NCBI GenBank assembly: GCA_041687095.1
Contig: JAWLCQ010000016.1
Span: forward strand, 1 to 46,421
Direction of reading: 5' to 3'
Origin: JAWLCQ01 sp041687095
Lineage (GTDB): Bacteria; Planctomycetota; Phycisphaerae; SM23-33
Length of the DNA: 46,421 nt
The position numbers and the translations under genes were made by a program. The notes beneath the pieces are model-generated. The model did not search any database and was not told the DNA's origin. It saw nothing but the letters and a program-made list of their open reading frames with translations. Shown piece by piece: positions 7,893 through 18,950 of this stretch (position 1 is its first letter; each line of letters begins with the position of its first letter).

Positions 7893-9500
7893 ATGGTCAG
7901 TCCGGAACCGATGAAACCGCTTACCGAACCCACCACCGTCGCCGTCATCGACGTGGGCTCGAACTCCGTGCGCCTCGTCGTCGCCCAGGTGCACCCCGAC
8001 GGGCACACCGACGTACTGGAGCGCCTGCAGCAGCCCGTGCGGATGGGGCAGGATACCTTCCGCACCGGCCGCCTGTCCGCCCAGACCGTCCGCGCGGTGG
8101 TGAACGTGATGCGCGACTACCGCCGCGTGCTGGAGCCCTACGACGTCCGCCACGTCCGCGCCGTCGCCACCTCCGCCGTCCGCGAAGCCGCCAACGCCGA
8201 CTTCCTCCTCGACCGCGTCTTCATGACCACCGGGATCGAGATCGAGGTCATCGACACCTCCGAGGAGTCCCGCCTCACGGTGTCGGCCGTCCGCGAGGCC
8301 CTGGCGGACGAGCCCGCCCTCCACCGCCGCAACGCCCTCATCGCCGACGTCGGGGGCGGCAGCACGCTGCTGACGCTCCTCCGCTCGGGGGAGATCGCCG
8401 GGTCCCAGGCCCTCCGCCTGGGGGCGGTCCGCCTCCAGGAGGTGCTCGACACCAGCGACGAGACGCCCGACCGCTCCGCCGACCTGATCGGCCACCAGAT
8501 CCACAACGTCCTGTCGGTGCTCACCGTCCCGGTCCCGCTGCGGGAGGTGTCGGCCTTCGTGGCCGTCGGGGGCGACATCCGCTTCACGGCGCGGCACGTC
8601 GGGACCCCGGTGGACTCCGGGCACCTCGTCCGCGTCCCCCGCACCGCCCTCGACGCGTTCGTCGAGCAGTGCATCCACCGCACGCCCGAGGAGCTGGCGA
8701 AGCGGCACGGGATCCCCTTCGCCGACGCCGAAACCCTCAACCCCGCCCTCATGGTCTACCAGGCCCTGCTGCAGCGCACGCGGGCGAAGGAACTCCTCGT
8801 CTGCGGGGTCTCCATGCGCGACGGGCTGCTGCAGGACCTCGCCCGCATGGTCACCGGGACCGAGGACGAGGAACTCCACGGGGGCATCCTTCGCTCCGCC
8901 CAGTCCATCGCCGACAAGTACTGCGTCGACGCCCAGCACGCCCACCACGTCGCCGCCCTCGCCGACCGCCTCTTCGAGGCCCTGCTCCCCGAGCACGGCC
9001 TCTCGCCCCGCCACCGCCTGCTCCTGCGGGTGGCGGGCATCCTGCACGAGGTGGGCGGGTTCGTCAGCCCCCGCTCCCACCACAAGCACAGCTACTACCT
9101 CGTCGCCAACAGCGAGATCTTCGGCCTCGCCCGCGAGGAGATCATCCTCGTCGCCCACGTCGCCCGCTACCACCGCCGCAGCGGGCCCAAGACCTCCCAC
9201 CTGGAGTACATCAGCCTCCCCCGCACCGACCGCATGGCCGTGAGCAAGCTCGCCGCCATACTCCGCGTCGCCGACGCCCTCGAACGCGGCCACGCGCAGC
9301 AGGTCCGCGAGTTCTGGACGGAGAGGGCCGGCGACGAGTTCATCATCTACGTCCCCGGCGTGGCCGACCTCACCCTCGAACGCCGCGCCCTGGCGAGCAA
9401 GGGCGACCTGTTCGAGGAGATCTACGGCCTGCGCGTTCGCCTGGAGGAGGCCCAGCCCTCCCTCGACCCCCGGCACCGCCGGGCCGAACCCATGGAGTGA
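7893..9500 (+). CDS. ppx: Exopolyphosphatase / pppGpp phosphatase (Ppx/GppA) with HD domain
   Basis: This 535-residue protein has two parts. The N-terminal ASKHA-fold domain includes VAVIDVGSNSVRLVVAQ, the glycine-rich IADVGGGSTLLTLL and GVSMRDGLL. The C-terminal HD-like domain starts near residue 349 (HAHHVAALADRLF) and includes LHEVGGFVSPRSHHKHS and LAAILRVADALERGH. The family removes terminal phosphates from polyphosphate chains or converts pppGpp to ppGpp. It lies 3 bp before ppk, so the synthesis and degradation genes are co-expressed. ATG at 7911 is an alternative start. Both this gene and its upstream neighbour carry an HD domain. Confidence 0.93.
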   Translation: MVSPEPMKPLTEPTTVAVIDVGSNSVRLVVAQVHPDGHTDVLERLQQPVRMGQDTFRTGRLSAQTVRAVVNVMRDYRRVLEPYDVRHVRAVATSAVREAANADFLLDRVFMTTGIEIEVIDTSEESRLTVSAVREALADEPALHRRNALIADVGGGSTLLTLLRSGEIAGSQALRLGAVRLQEVLDTSDETPDRSADLIGHQIHNVLSVLTVPVPLREVSAFVAVGGDIRFTARHVGTPVDSGHLVRVPRTALDAFVEQCIHRTPEELAKRHGIPFADAETLNPALMVYQALLQRTRAKELLVCGVSMRDGLLQDLARMVTGTEDEELHGGILRSAQSIADKYCVDAQHAHHVAALADRLFEALLPEHGLSPRHRLLLRVAGILHEVGGFVSPRSHHKHSYYLVANSEIFGLAREEIILVAHVARYHRRSGPKTSHLEYISLPRTDRMAVSKLAAILRVADALERGHAQQVREFWTERAGDEFIIYVPGVADLTLERRALASKGDLFEEIYGLRVRLEEAQPSLDPRHRRAEPME

Positions 9501-9503
9501 CCC

Positions 9504-11660
9504 GTGACGCCGCCCACGATCGACCTCAACGCCCCCGAACTCTACCTCAACCGCGAGCTGAGCTGGCTGGAGTTCAACGACCGCGTCCTCCGCGAGGGGC
9601 TCGACGAGAGCGTCCCGCTGCTGGAGCGCCTCAAGTTCCTCGCCATCGTCAGCTCGAACCTCGACGAGTTCTTCCAGATCCGCGTCGCGGGCCTCATGCA
9701 GCAGCGCACCCGCGGGGTGCGGAAGCGCGACGTCAGCGGAATGACCCCCGCCCAGCAGGTCTCCGCCATCGCCGCCCGCGCCCACCGCATGGTCACCGAG
9801 CAGTCCCAGGGCATCCTCGCCGTCTTCCACGCCCTCCGCCGCGAGGGCATCCACCTGCTGGGGCCCGACGACTGGGACCCCGAGCAGCGCCACTTCCTCC
9901 GCTCCTACGTCCTGGCGGAGATCCTCCCCGTCCTCACCCCCCTGGCCATCCAGGAACTCACCCCCCCGCCCCTCCTGCCCGGGGGGAAGCTCAACGTCGC
10001 CCTGCTGCTGTCAGGGGCGGGCAAACGCGCGGAGGCGGACGAACCCACCGGCGACCCCGCCGATGAGGCCCGCCAACGCATCGTCATCATCCCCGTCCCC
10101 TCCCAGTTCCCGCGGTTCATCACCATCCCCGCCGCCGAGGGGCTCCACCTGGCCCGCCTCGAAGACGCCATCATGGCCAACGCCGGCCTGCTCTTCCCCC
10201 ACTCCCGCGTCCACGCCGCCGCCGTCTTCCGCGTCACCCGTGATGCCGACGTCGCCATCGAGGACGAGGAGGCCCACGACCTGCTCAGCGTCGTCGAGCA
10301 GGCCGTCACCGAACGCTCCCGCCGCGCCGCCGTCCGCCTCTCCATCTCCGCCCGCCCCCACCGCGCCCTGCGGAGTTGGCTGGTCGACTGGCTCCAGCTC
10401 CGCCCCGAGGACGTCTACGAGATCGACACGCTCCTCGACGCCGCCGCCCTCATGGAGATCGCCAACCGCCAGGGCTACGAGCACCTCAAGTACGAGCCCT
10501 GGATCCCCCAGCGCCCCCGCGACCTCATGGGCGAGGAGGACCTCTTCGCCACCGTCCGCGAGCACGATGTGCTGCTCTTCCACCCCTACGAGAGCTTCGA
10601 CCCCGTCGTCGAGTTCGTCAACGCCGCCGCCGACGACCCCCAGGTCCTCGCCATCAAGCAGACCCTCTACCGTACCAGCGGGGACAGCCCCATCATCGCC
10701 GCCCTCGAACGCGCCGCCGCCGCCGGCAAGCAGGTCACCGTCCTCGTCGAACTCAAGGCCCGCTTCGACGAGGCGCGAAACGTCGGGTGGGCGAGGCGGC
10801 TGGAGGACGCGGGGGCGCATGTCCTCTGGGGCGTCATCGGGCTCAAAACCCACGCCAAGTGCCTCCTCGTCGTCCGCCGCGAGTCCACCGGCATCCGCCG
10901 CTACGTCCACCTCGCCACCGGCAACTACAACGACCGCACGGCCAAGATCTACTCCGACGTCGGCCTCCTCACCGCCGAGCGCGACATCGCCGCCGACGCC
11001 GCCGCCTTCTTCAACCTCCTCACGGGCTACTCCGAGGAGGTGGGCTGGTCCAAGCTCCTCATCGCCCCCACGCACCTGCGGCAGAGCTTCCTGGACCTGA
11101 TCGACCGCGAGATCCGCGCCGCGACCCCGGACCAGCCGGGGCTCATCCTCGCGAAGGTCAACTCGCTCGAGGACCCCGAGATCATCCGCGCCCTGTACCG
11201 CGCGTCGCAGGCGGGCGTCCGCATCCGCCTCAACATCCGCGGGCTCTGCTGCCTCCGCCCGGGGGTCAAGGGCGTCAGCGAGAACATCGAGGTCGTCTCC
11301 ATCGTCGACCGCTACCTGGAGCACGCCCGGATCTTCTACTTCCGCAACGGGGGGCACGAGGAGGTCTACCTCTCCTCCGCCGACTGGATGGTCCGCAACC
11401 TCGACAAGCGCCTCGAGACGTGTTTCCCCGTCCAGGACCCCGCCCGCCGCCGGAGGCTCATCGAGATCCTCCACACCTTCTTCGCCGACAACGTCAAGGC
11501 CCGCCGCCTCCGCCCCGACGGGACGTACGAGCCCGTCGAGTCTGACGGGGACCCCCTCCGCGCCCAGGCCGCCTTCCACGCCGCCGCCGTCCAGTCCGCC
11601 CAGGGCGTCCCCGGGGCGAACTTCCAGTTCCGCCCGCTGTCCCGCCCCGAACGCGAGTGA
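9504..11660 (+). CDS. ppk: Polyphosphate kinase 1
   Basis: Ppk1 transfers the gamma phosphate of ATP reversibly onto polyphosphate. The protein is 718 residues, the normal length, with N-terminal ELYLNRELSWLEFNDRVL, a head domain, and two phospholipase-D-like catalytic domains. The catalytic His is in GLKTHAKCLLV (H450), the site that becomes phosphorylated. AIKQTLYRTSGDSPI and HLATGNYNDRTA are family signatures. The GTG start lies 3 bp after ppx. The gene ends 3 bp before the stop of the convergent anti-sigma gene, with no intervening terminator visible. Confidence 0.97.
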   Translation: MTPPTIDLNAPELYLNRELSWLEFNDRVLREGLDESVPLLERLKFLAIVSSNLDEFFQIRVAGLMQQRTRGVRKRDVSGMTPAQQVSAIAARAHRMVTEQSQGILAVFHALRREGIHLLGPDDWDPEQRHFLRSYVLAEILPVLTPLAIQELTPPPLLPGGKLNVALLLSGAGKRAEADEPTGDPADEARQRIVIIPVPSQFPRFITIPAAEGLHLARLEDAIMANAGLLFPHSRVHAAAVFRVTRDADVAIEDEEAHDLLSVVEQAVTERSRRAAVRLSISARPHRALRSWLVDWLQLRPEDVYEIDTLLDAAALMEIANRQGYEHLKYEPWIPQRPRDLMGEEDLFATVREHDVLLFHPYESFDPVVEFVNAAADDPQVLAIKQTLYRTSGDSPIIAALERAAAAGKQVTVLVELKARFDEARNVGWARRLEDAGAHVLWGVIGLKTHAKCLLVVRRESTGIRRYVHLATGNYNDRTAKIYSDVGLLTAERDIAADAAAFFNLLTGYSEEVGWSKLLIAPTHLRQSFLDLIDREIRAATPDQPGLILAKVNSLEDPEIIRALYRASQAGVRIRLNIRGLCCLRPGVKGVSENIEVVSIVDRYLEHARIFYFRNGGHEEVYLSSADWMVRNLDKRLETCFPVQDPARRRRLIEILHTFFADNVKARRLRPDGTYEPVESDGDPLRAQAAFHAAAVQSAQGVPGANFQFRPLSRPERE

Positions 11661-11663
11661 CGC

Positions 11664-12290
11664 TTACGGATCGCTCGGGCGGGAGGCGGCGTTGGAGTCG
11701 GCGGGGTTGGCGCGCATGAGGCGATACCAGAGTTCCCACCACTCGCCCTGCTGCTCCCCGGCGCGGGGGGCGGAGTCGTCAAAGAGGCGGCGGAGGCCCT
11801 GGATCTGTTCCTCGCGGTCGCCCCAGAGCTTGCGGTGCGCCTCCCGCTCCTCGGGCGAGCGGACGATCCCGTCGGGATCGCGGGGGGGAGTTTCCTCGCC
11901 GTCCGTGACCGCCGGGCTCCGCTGGGCCACGGGCGATTCGGCCTGCGGGGCGCCATCGCGGGACGGGTCCAGCAGCACCGTCGCCACCGCCAGCACCACC
12001 GCCCCCGCCGCGAGGGCGGACATGACCGGGATGAGTCGCCGGGACGGCCCCGGGTGGAACCCGGCCGCGGGCTGCGTGGACGTCGCCAGGCGGATCCGTT
12101 CGCGGAGCGGGTTGGACAGGGGCGAGACGGGGGGCAGGTCGGCGCGGAGGCGCTGCTCGACGAAGCGGGCGGCGTCGAAGTCGCGGCGGCAGTCCGGGCA
12201 CTGCTCGAGGTGCCGCCGCACCCGCTCGGACATTTCCCCGCCGCTGGCGGCGAGTTCGGTCAGTTTCCATCGGTACAGAGGACAGAACAT
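11664..12290 (-). CDS. Zinc-finger anti-sigma factor, single-pass membrane protein
   Basis: This 208-residue protein has an N-terminal putative zinc-finger anti-sigma domain in which HLEQCPDCRRDF supplies the H-x3-C-x2-C motif. A basic linker follows, then one membrane segment (VMSALAAGAVVLAVATVLL, about residues 90-110). The C-terminal part, probably outside the membrane, is charged and of no known family. It starts 8 bp after the stop of the ECF sigma gene. By family knowledge it should hold that sigma factor at the membrane until a signal arrives. The signal cannot be told from the sequence. Confidence 0.82.
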   Translation of the reverse strand: MFCPLYRWKLTELAASGGEMSERVRRHLEQCPDCRRDFDAARFVEQRLRADLPPVSPLSNPLRERIRLATSTQPAAGFHPGPSRRLIPVMSALAAGAVVLAVATVLLDPSRDGAPQAESPVAQRSPAVTDGEETPPRDPDGIVRSPEEREAHRKLWGDREEQIQGLRRLFDDSAPRAGEQQGEWWELWYRLMRANPADSNAASRPSDP

Positions 12291-12298
12291 GGTTCGCC

Positions 12299-12934
12299 TC
12301 ACTGCGTCGTTTCTAACGCGCACCCATCGGCGTCGTCGGCCCCGTCGGCCGGGCGCTCCGCACCGGGCGGGGCCTCCACCGCCTGCATCAGCTTCCGGCG
12401 GGCCCGGTACAGCAGCACGCGGACGTGGGCGTTGGACTTGCCGACGATCCGGCAGACGTCGGAGATCGGCAGGTCCTCGGCGTATCGCATCCACAACACG
12501 GTGAACTGGCTGTCGGGCAGCACCGACCTCGCCGTCGCCCACAACCCTTCCCGCTGCTCGGTTCGGGCGGCAATCGCGTCGGGCCGGTCCTGCTCGCGGT
12601 CGGGCACGTCGATCCCGTCGGGCAGCACGCCCGGCCGCTGGCGGCGGGTGTAATTCGCGGCCACCCGCGTGGCGATCGTGTACAGCCACGGCGTGAACCG
12701 CCGCCGCGGATCGTACTGCCACAGGTTGCGATAGACCTTCAGGAAGGTCTCCTGCACCAAGTCCTCCGCGATGTCCTCGCTTCGCACCCGGTGCCGCAGG
12801 TACCGCAACAGCGGCGGGCCGAACCGGCTCACCAACGCCTCGAAGGCCGTGTACACGCCGTCACGGGCGTTGCACGCCAGCTCCTCGGGGCTCGGCTCGT
12901 CCACTCGGATACGCGGGGCGGGTCGCTCACTCAC
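12299..12934 (-). CDS. ECF-type RNA polymerase sigma factor
   Basis: This 211-residue sigma-70 family protein has region 2 (AEDLVQETFLKVYRNL and RRFTPWLYTIATRVAANYTRR) and region 4 (LPDSQFTVLWMRYAEDLPISDVCRIVG with the helix-turn-helix KSNAHVRVLLYRARRKL). It lacks regions 1 and 3, as ECF sigmas do. A short acidic/Ala-Gly tail of about 25 residues follows region 4. The GTG start has GAGAGGA about 10 bases upstream. It is transcribed with the zinc-finger anti-sigma factor. A TATAGA hexamer on the minus strand near 13022-13017 could belong to its promoter, but I do not see a matching -35. Confidence 0.93.
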   Translation of the reverse strand: MSERPAPRIRVDEPSPEELACNARDGVYTAFEALVSRFGPPLLRYLRHRVRSEDIAEDLVQETFLKVYRNLWQYDPRRRFTPWLYTIATRVAANYTRRQRPGVLPDGIDVPDREQDRPDAIAARTEQREGLWATARSVLPDSQFTVLWMRYAEDLPISDVCRIVGKSNAHVRVLLYRARRKLMQAVEAPPGAERPADGADDADGCALETTQ

Positions 12935-13053
12935 ACTATCGGCATCCTCTCAGGCGCCGCCGAAATCCTCGGCGCCTGTCCGTATTCTACCGATCCCGCT
13001 CCCGCGGCACCCACCTTCTATACACGCGCAGGCCGCGGAATGTTACGCGCACA

Positions 13054-14433
13054 CTACCCCGCCGGAAGCTGCAGCACCGCCGCCCGCCGCACCGCCGAGC
13101 CGTTGTAGGCCTCGATCGCCTTATTCACCGGCAGCGAAACCAGCTCGATCTCCCGCGCCCGAAGCCATTCCTCCCCCGCCTTGCACACCTTCACCGCCCG
13201 CCGGCCCCCCGAACCCAGGAACAGCACCTGCGGACCCCCGCGGCAGACTTTCGCCAGGCCGGCCGGGCCAATCTCGAAATTTCCGCCCTTTTTTGTTTTG
13301 ACGATCTTTTCCAGCTTCTTCGCCTTGCCGTTCACCCGGATGTAGCAGCTCTCCGTCCGCTCCTCGCCCCCCACCCGCAGCGCTCCCCCGTCCAGCCGCG
13401 ACACTTCGGGGTACTCGCACGGGATGTGGAACCGCTCCTCGAAGGGGCTCCGCCCCGTCGCCAACCGCACCGCCGCCAGCGCCCCCAGCACCACCGCATC
13501 GTCCCCCAGCGACGACAGCCGCACCCCCCGGTTCTCCCGGGAGCCCGGCAGCTTGTCCGCCGCGACGATCCGCTCGATCGTCGGCAGCATGAAGCTCCCG
13601 CACGCCTCAATGACGCCCCCGCCCAGGACGATCACCTCCGGGTCCAGCAGGTGCCGAACGTTAACACACGCATGGCCCAACACTTCCGCGGCATGGCGAA
13701 CGATGTGCGTCACCACGGTATCACGCTTCGCCAGGGCCTTGGAGAACATGCTGCTGCGGATGACGCCCAGATCCCCATCGAGCAGATCGGTGAGAACGGT
13801 CGATTCCCCGCGGGCGACGGCGGCGCGGATGTCCCGCTCCATGGCCGTCCGCGACGCGATGGCCTCCAGGCACCCCCGGTTGCCGCACCCGCACTTGGGG
13901 CCCCCGATCTCCATGACCATGTGGCCGATCTCCATCGCCGACTGCCGCGAGCCCGTCCACAGCTCCCCGCGGCGGACGAACCCCCCGCCGATCCCGGTTC
14001 CCGGCAGGACGACGGCGACGCTCTCGCAGCCGCGGCCCGCCCCGCACCAGGCCACGCCCAGCGCGGCAAGGTTGCAGTCGTTGCCCAGGATCGTCTGGAC
14101 GCCGAAGGCCTTCTCGAACCGCTCGACAATGGCGGATCCGCCGATGGCGAGGTTGGGAGCGAAGACGACGGTCCCCCCGTCGGGGTCGACGACGCCCGGA
14201 ACGGCCACGCCGATTCCGGCGAGTTGGGCGGGGGCGACGTCGGCATCGCGGAGCAGATCGGTGACGGTGGAGACGAATTCGCGGACGGTGCGGGACACGC
14301 TGACCCCCCGCGGGGTGGGCCGGCGTTGCTGGCTATGGACGCGTCCACACTCGCCGAGCAGGGACGCCTGGATCTTGGTGCCCCCTACGTCGACACCCAC
14401 GTACAGTCGCTTCGATGCCTGTGCACTGGCCAT
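13054..14433 (-). CDS. ROK-family sugar kinase fused to a Mth938-like domain
   Basis: Residues 1-330 are a ROK kinase: phosphate-binding VGVDVGGTKIQ, LGNDCNLAALG with the catalytic Asp, PGTGIGGG, and the ROK zinc site GHM plus CGCGNRGCLEA. ROK enzymes phosphorylate glucose or related sugars; some are repressors, but no DNA-binding N terminus is present here. Residues from about 350 to 459 form an extra domain (SCYIRVNGKAKKL, VLFLGSGGRRAVKV, PVNKAIEAYN). Its strand order and the late A-x3-YN match the Mth938/DUF498 (NDUFAF3-like) fold. I know of no common ROK-Mth938 fusion. The ATG at 14433 has GGAGG 8 bases upstream; longer frames lack support. Confidence 0.85.
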   Translation of the reverse strand: MASAQASKRLYVGVDVGGTKIQASLLGECGRVHSQQRRPTPRGVSVSRTVREFVSTVTDLLRDADVAPAQLAGIGVAVPGVVDPDGGTVVFAPNLAIGGSAIVERFEKAFGVQTILGNDCNLAALGVAWCGAGRGCESVAVVLPGTGIGGGFVRRGELWTGSRQSAMEIGHMVMEIGGPKCGCGNRGCLEAIASRTAMERDIRAAVARGESTVLTDLLDGDLGVIRSSMFSKALAKRDTVVTHIVRHAAEVLGHACVNVRHLLDPEVIVLGGGVIEACGSFMLPTIERIVAADKLPGSRENRGVRLSSLGDDAVVLGALAAVRLATGRSPFEERFHIPCEYPEVSRLDGGALRVGGEERTESCYIRVNGKAKKLEKIVKTKKGGNFEIGPAGLAKVCRGGPQVLFLGSGGRRAVKVCKAGEEWLRAREIELVSLPVNKAIEAYNGSAVRRAAVLQLPAG

Positions 14434-14553
14434 GGCGGGACCTCCGTGTTGCCGGGGATGGAGAGGCGCACCCGCCGCGGGTGGCGCCTCGCGGGAGCAC
14501 TTGTAGCATGTTTGGGGGTTGGGGGGAAGGGCGATTCGGGGAGCGCGCAAACG

Positions 14554-14585
14554 AAAGGCCCCCGGACCGAAGCCCGGGGGCCTTT
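14554..14585 (-). terminator. Hairpin terminator after 5S rRNA
   Basis: A 12 bp GC-rich stem (AAAGGCCCCCGG / CCGGGGGCCTTT) with an 8-base loop lies 6 bases after the 3' end of 5S rRNA on the minus strand. The T-run after it is short and broken (CCTTTCGTTT). It separates the rRNA unit from the ROK gene. Confidence 0.8.
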
Positions 14586-14591
14586 CATATA

Positions 14592-14701
14592 AAGCGGCAT
14601 CCACCTACTCTCCCGCAAGTGCAGTACCATTGGCCGTCGCGGCTTAACTACTGTGTTCGGAATGGGAACAGGTGTGTCCCGCGACGTAAGAACACCGCCA
14701 C
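14592..14701 (-). rRNA. rrf: 5S ribosomal RNA
   Basis: The minus strand carries the conserved 5S features, including the loop-A to helix-III region seen on the plus strand as GTTCGGAATGGGAACAGGTG and the GTACC/GGCC loop. The terminal helix pairs GGCGGTGT (14699-14692) with ATGCCGCT (14600-14593), allowing G-U pairs. It is the last gene of the 23S operon, about 130 bp after the 23S 3' end. The ends are estimated from the helix, so they may be off by a few bases. Confidence 0.93.
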
Positions 14702-14773
14702 AGCCCGGCGGGGCGTTTCCGCCCCGCCGGACAGGGATATCGAGCATAGGGATGGATACAGGGTCGAACCGGA

Positions 14774-14803
14774 CGTTCGAACGCTTTCGGCGGCTGGCCT
14801 TCG
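14774..14803 (-). other. 3' strand of the 23S precursor processing stem
   Basis: On the minus strand, CGAAGGCCAGCCGCCGAAAG (14803-14784) can pair with the segment at 17799-17775 just before the 23S 5' end. Conventional 23S precursors are cut by RNase III in such a stem. Confidence 0.7.
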
Positions 14804-14828
14804 CGGGGAGCGAAGGCGAACGACGAAT

Positions 14829-17746
<2,918 letters not shown>

Positions 17747-17774
17747 ATCCGTCGAGGGCCCTCGCGGACCCCAA

Positions 17775-17806
17775 CGAAGCGCCAAGCCGCCAAAAAGCGC
17801 GTCGAA
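17775..17806 (-). other. 5' strand of the 23S precursor processing stem
   Basis: The plus-strand text at 17775-17799 begins CGAAGCGCCAAGCCGCC and ends AAAAAGCG. Its minus-strand form is complementary, with small bulges, to 14803-14782 beyond the 3' end of 23S. This is the expected RNase III processing stalk. Confidence 0.7.
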
Positions 17807-18187
17807 CTATCTCGGTTCATGTTTCTGTGAACCCTGCGGGAATCGCCAGCTCCTCCGCACCCAAACTGCCGGTGCGGCGGCCAACGATTCTCCATCCCTA
17901 TGCACTTTTCAAAGAGCCGTTTCACGCCCCCGCCGGCCCGATCGGCCGGTCGGTCGCGGTTGCCTTCAACCGCTCAAGCGTAGAATCGCAATCTTGCCAC
18001 AGTGCCGCATCGCTTGCAAGCACTTTTTCGAGATTCCCGAAGATAATTTTTCGGGGCTCTCGAAGGTCCCGTTTTCCTGGGGTTTTTCGCGATTCTGCAT
18101 CGCGAGAACCCCGGGGGGACCCCCCGGGCAGCGGCCGCTCGCCGCGTTCCCGGGATTCTTTCCGTCGCCCTTTCGGGCGGGAAGTTC
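17807..18187 (-). other. Spacer between tRNA-Ala and 23S rRNA
   Basis: This is 380 bp of transcribed spacer with no gene. It contains T-rich patches and the CCCCGGGGGGACCCCCCGGG palindrome near 18110-18129. It corresponds to the 3' part of a normal 16S-23S spacer. Confidence 0.75.
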
Positions 18188-18260
18188 TGGAGACGAGCGG
18201 GTTCGAACCGCCGACCTACTGGTTGCAAACCAGTCGCTCTCCCAACTGAGCTACGTCCCC
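18188..18260 (-). tRNA. tRNA-Ala (anticodon TGC)
   Basis: The 73-base cloverleaf has a 7 bp acceptor stem (GGGGACG/CGTCTCC) with the G3-U70 pair that marks alanine tRNAs. It also has the GCTCAGTTGGGAGAGC D-arm, anticodon loop TTTGCAA and GGTTCGAACCC T-arm. No CCA is encoded. It is the usual spacer tRNA next to 23S. Confidence 0.97.
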
Positions 18261-18390
18261 TTGTGGCGGGCTTCGCTTCCGGGAGATCGGCCGGCGGCCT
18301 TCGCCGCCTCACCACCAGCTCGGCGGTGCTTTCGCATCGCCGCGGCAGCCTCCGGTCCTCGCTCGCTTTCGCGGGCGGGGGGTCGGAGAC

Positions 18391-18464
18391 TGGGCCTGGT
18401 TGGAGTCGAACCAACGACCTCACCCTTATCAGGGGTGCGCTCTAGCCAACTGAGCTACAAGCCC
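18391..18464 (-). tRNA. tRNA-Ile (anticodon GAT)
   Basis: The 74-base cloverleaf has acceptor GGGCTTG/CAGGCCC with one T-G pair, the D-arm GCTCAGTTGGCTAGAGC, anticodon loop CTGATAA and T-arm TTGGTTCGACTCCAA. It is the first structural gene of the rRNA transcript. It has kept the Ile-Ala order of a classical 16S-23S spacer although 16S is absent. Confidence 0.97.
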
Positions 18465-18667
18465 TCGACCCTGCCTGCACACCCCCTTCGCCCAGGGCGG
18501 AGGGGCCGTTCCGCGGGACGGGTCCCGCGGGTGCAAGCCCGCTGTCTCTTTCTCCGCCGAGAACCTCCCATATCGGGGGGCCGTCGGCGGCGGCTCTTCT
18601 GCTTTTCAATCATCCCACCGGGCCCCAGAGGCCCGGGCGAGAGAGCGAAACGGATGCGGTCGGGGGC
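18465..18667 (-). other. rRNA operon leader downstream of the internal terminator
   Basis: This is 200 bp of non-coding leader between the internal terminator and tRNA-Ile. It contains a GCGGGACCCGTCCCGC palindrome near 18520-18535. No 16S 3'-end sequence and no clear boxA are visible. Confidence 0.65.
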
Positions 18668-18845
18668 GAAAAAAAGCCATCCCGCAGGGGATGGCCTCGA
18701 ACGGAACCGAGCTGAACTCAGTCCCTACATCGAGGACCACCTTCCTGCCGCATTGCCTGCGTGTGTCACGATACGCGTCGCTCCAAAATCGCTTCCGCAG
18801 ACTCGGAGGGTTGATGGTTTCACCCACGCCTCAAGTCATGCGTAG
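18668..18845 (-). ncRNA. Candidate leader or small RNA of about 180 nt
   Basis: A good promoter (-35 at 18880-18875, -10 at 18858-18853) and a strong intrinsic terminator (18695-18669) delimit about 180 bases with no convincing coding frame. It lies upstream of tRNA-Ile on the same strand. It could be an rRNA leader with an attenuator or an independent small RNA. I compared it by eye with SRP, 6S, tmRNA and RNase P hallmarks and found none. Confidence 0.45.
18669..18695 (-). terminator. Strong intrinsic terminator inside the rRNA leader
   Basis: The minus strand reads GCCATCCC, loop CTGC, GGGATGGC, then seven T. It is the best Rho-independent terminator in the window. It lies between the rRNA promoter and tRNA-Ile, so rRNA transcription must read through it or start below it. 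Confidence 0.85.
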
Positions 18846-18852
18846 TCTTTAT

Positions 18853-18880
18853 ATCTTAGCCTCGCCGGTACGCCGGTCAA
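18853..18880 (-). promoter_or_regulatory. Promoter of the tRNA-23S-5S unit or of the small RNA
   Basis: The minus strand has TTGACC (18880-18875), a 16 bp spacer and TAAGAT (18858-18853), with a start expected near 18846. The -35 matches the other promoters recognised in this window. Confidence 0.7.
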
Positions 18881-18950
18881 CTCCTGTTTCGGCAAGTTCC
18901 AAAAAAATCTTAACGAGCGCGCCGGGGAATGGACTAGAATTGTCGCCCTC

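Noticed and set aside
8669..10066. Long alternative frames over ppx and ppk
   Set aside because: Arg/Pro/His-rich composition typical of shadow frames in GC-rich DNA, opposite or offset to clear enzyme motifs.
18668..18845. Known small RNA (SRP, 6S, tmRNA, RNase P)
   Set aside because: None of the hallmark motifs can be found by eye; kept as an unnamed candidate.
18465..18950. Remnant of a 16S rRNA gene
   Set aside because: No anti-Shine-Dalgarno 3' end or other conserved 16S segment is visible on either strand.
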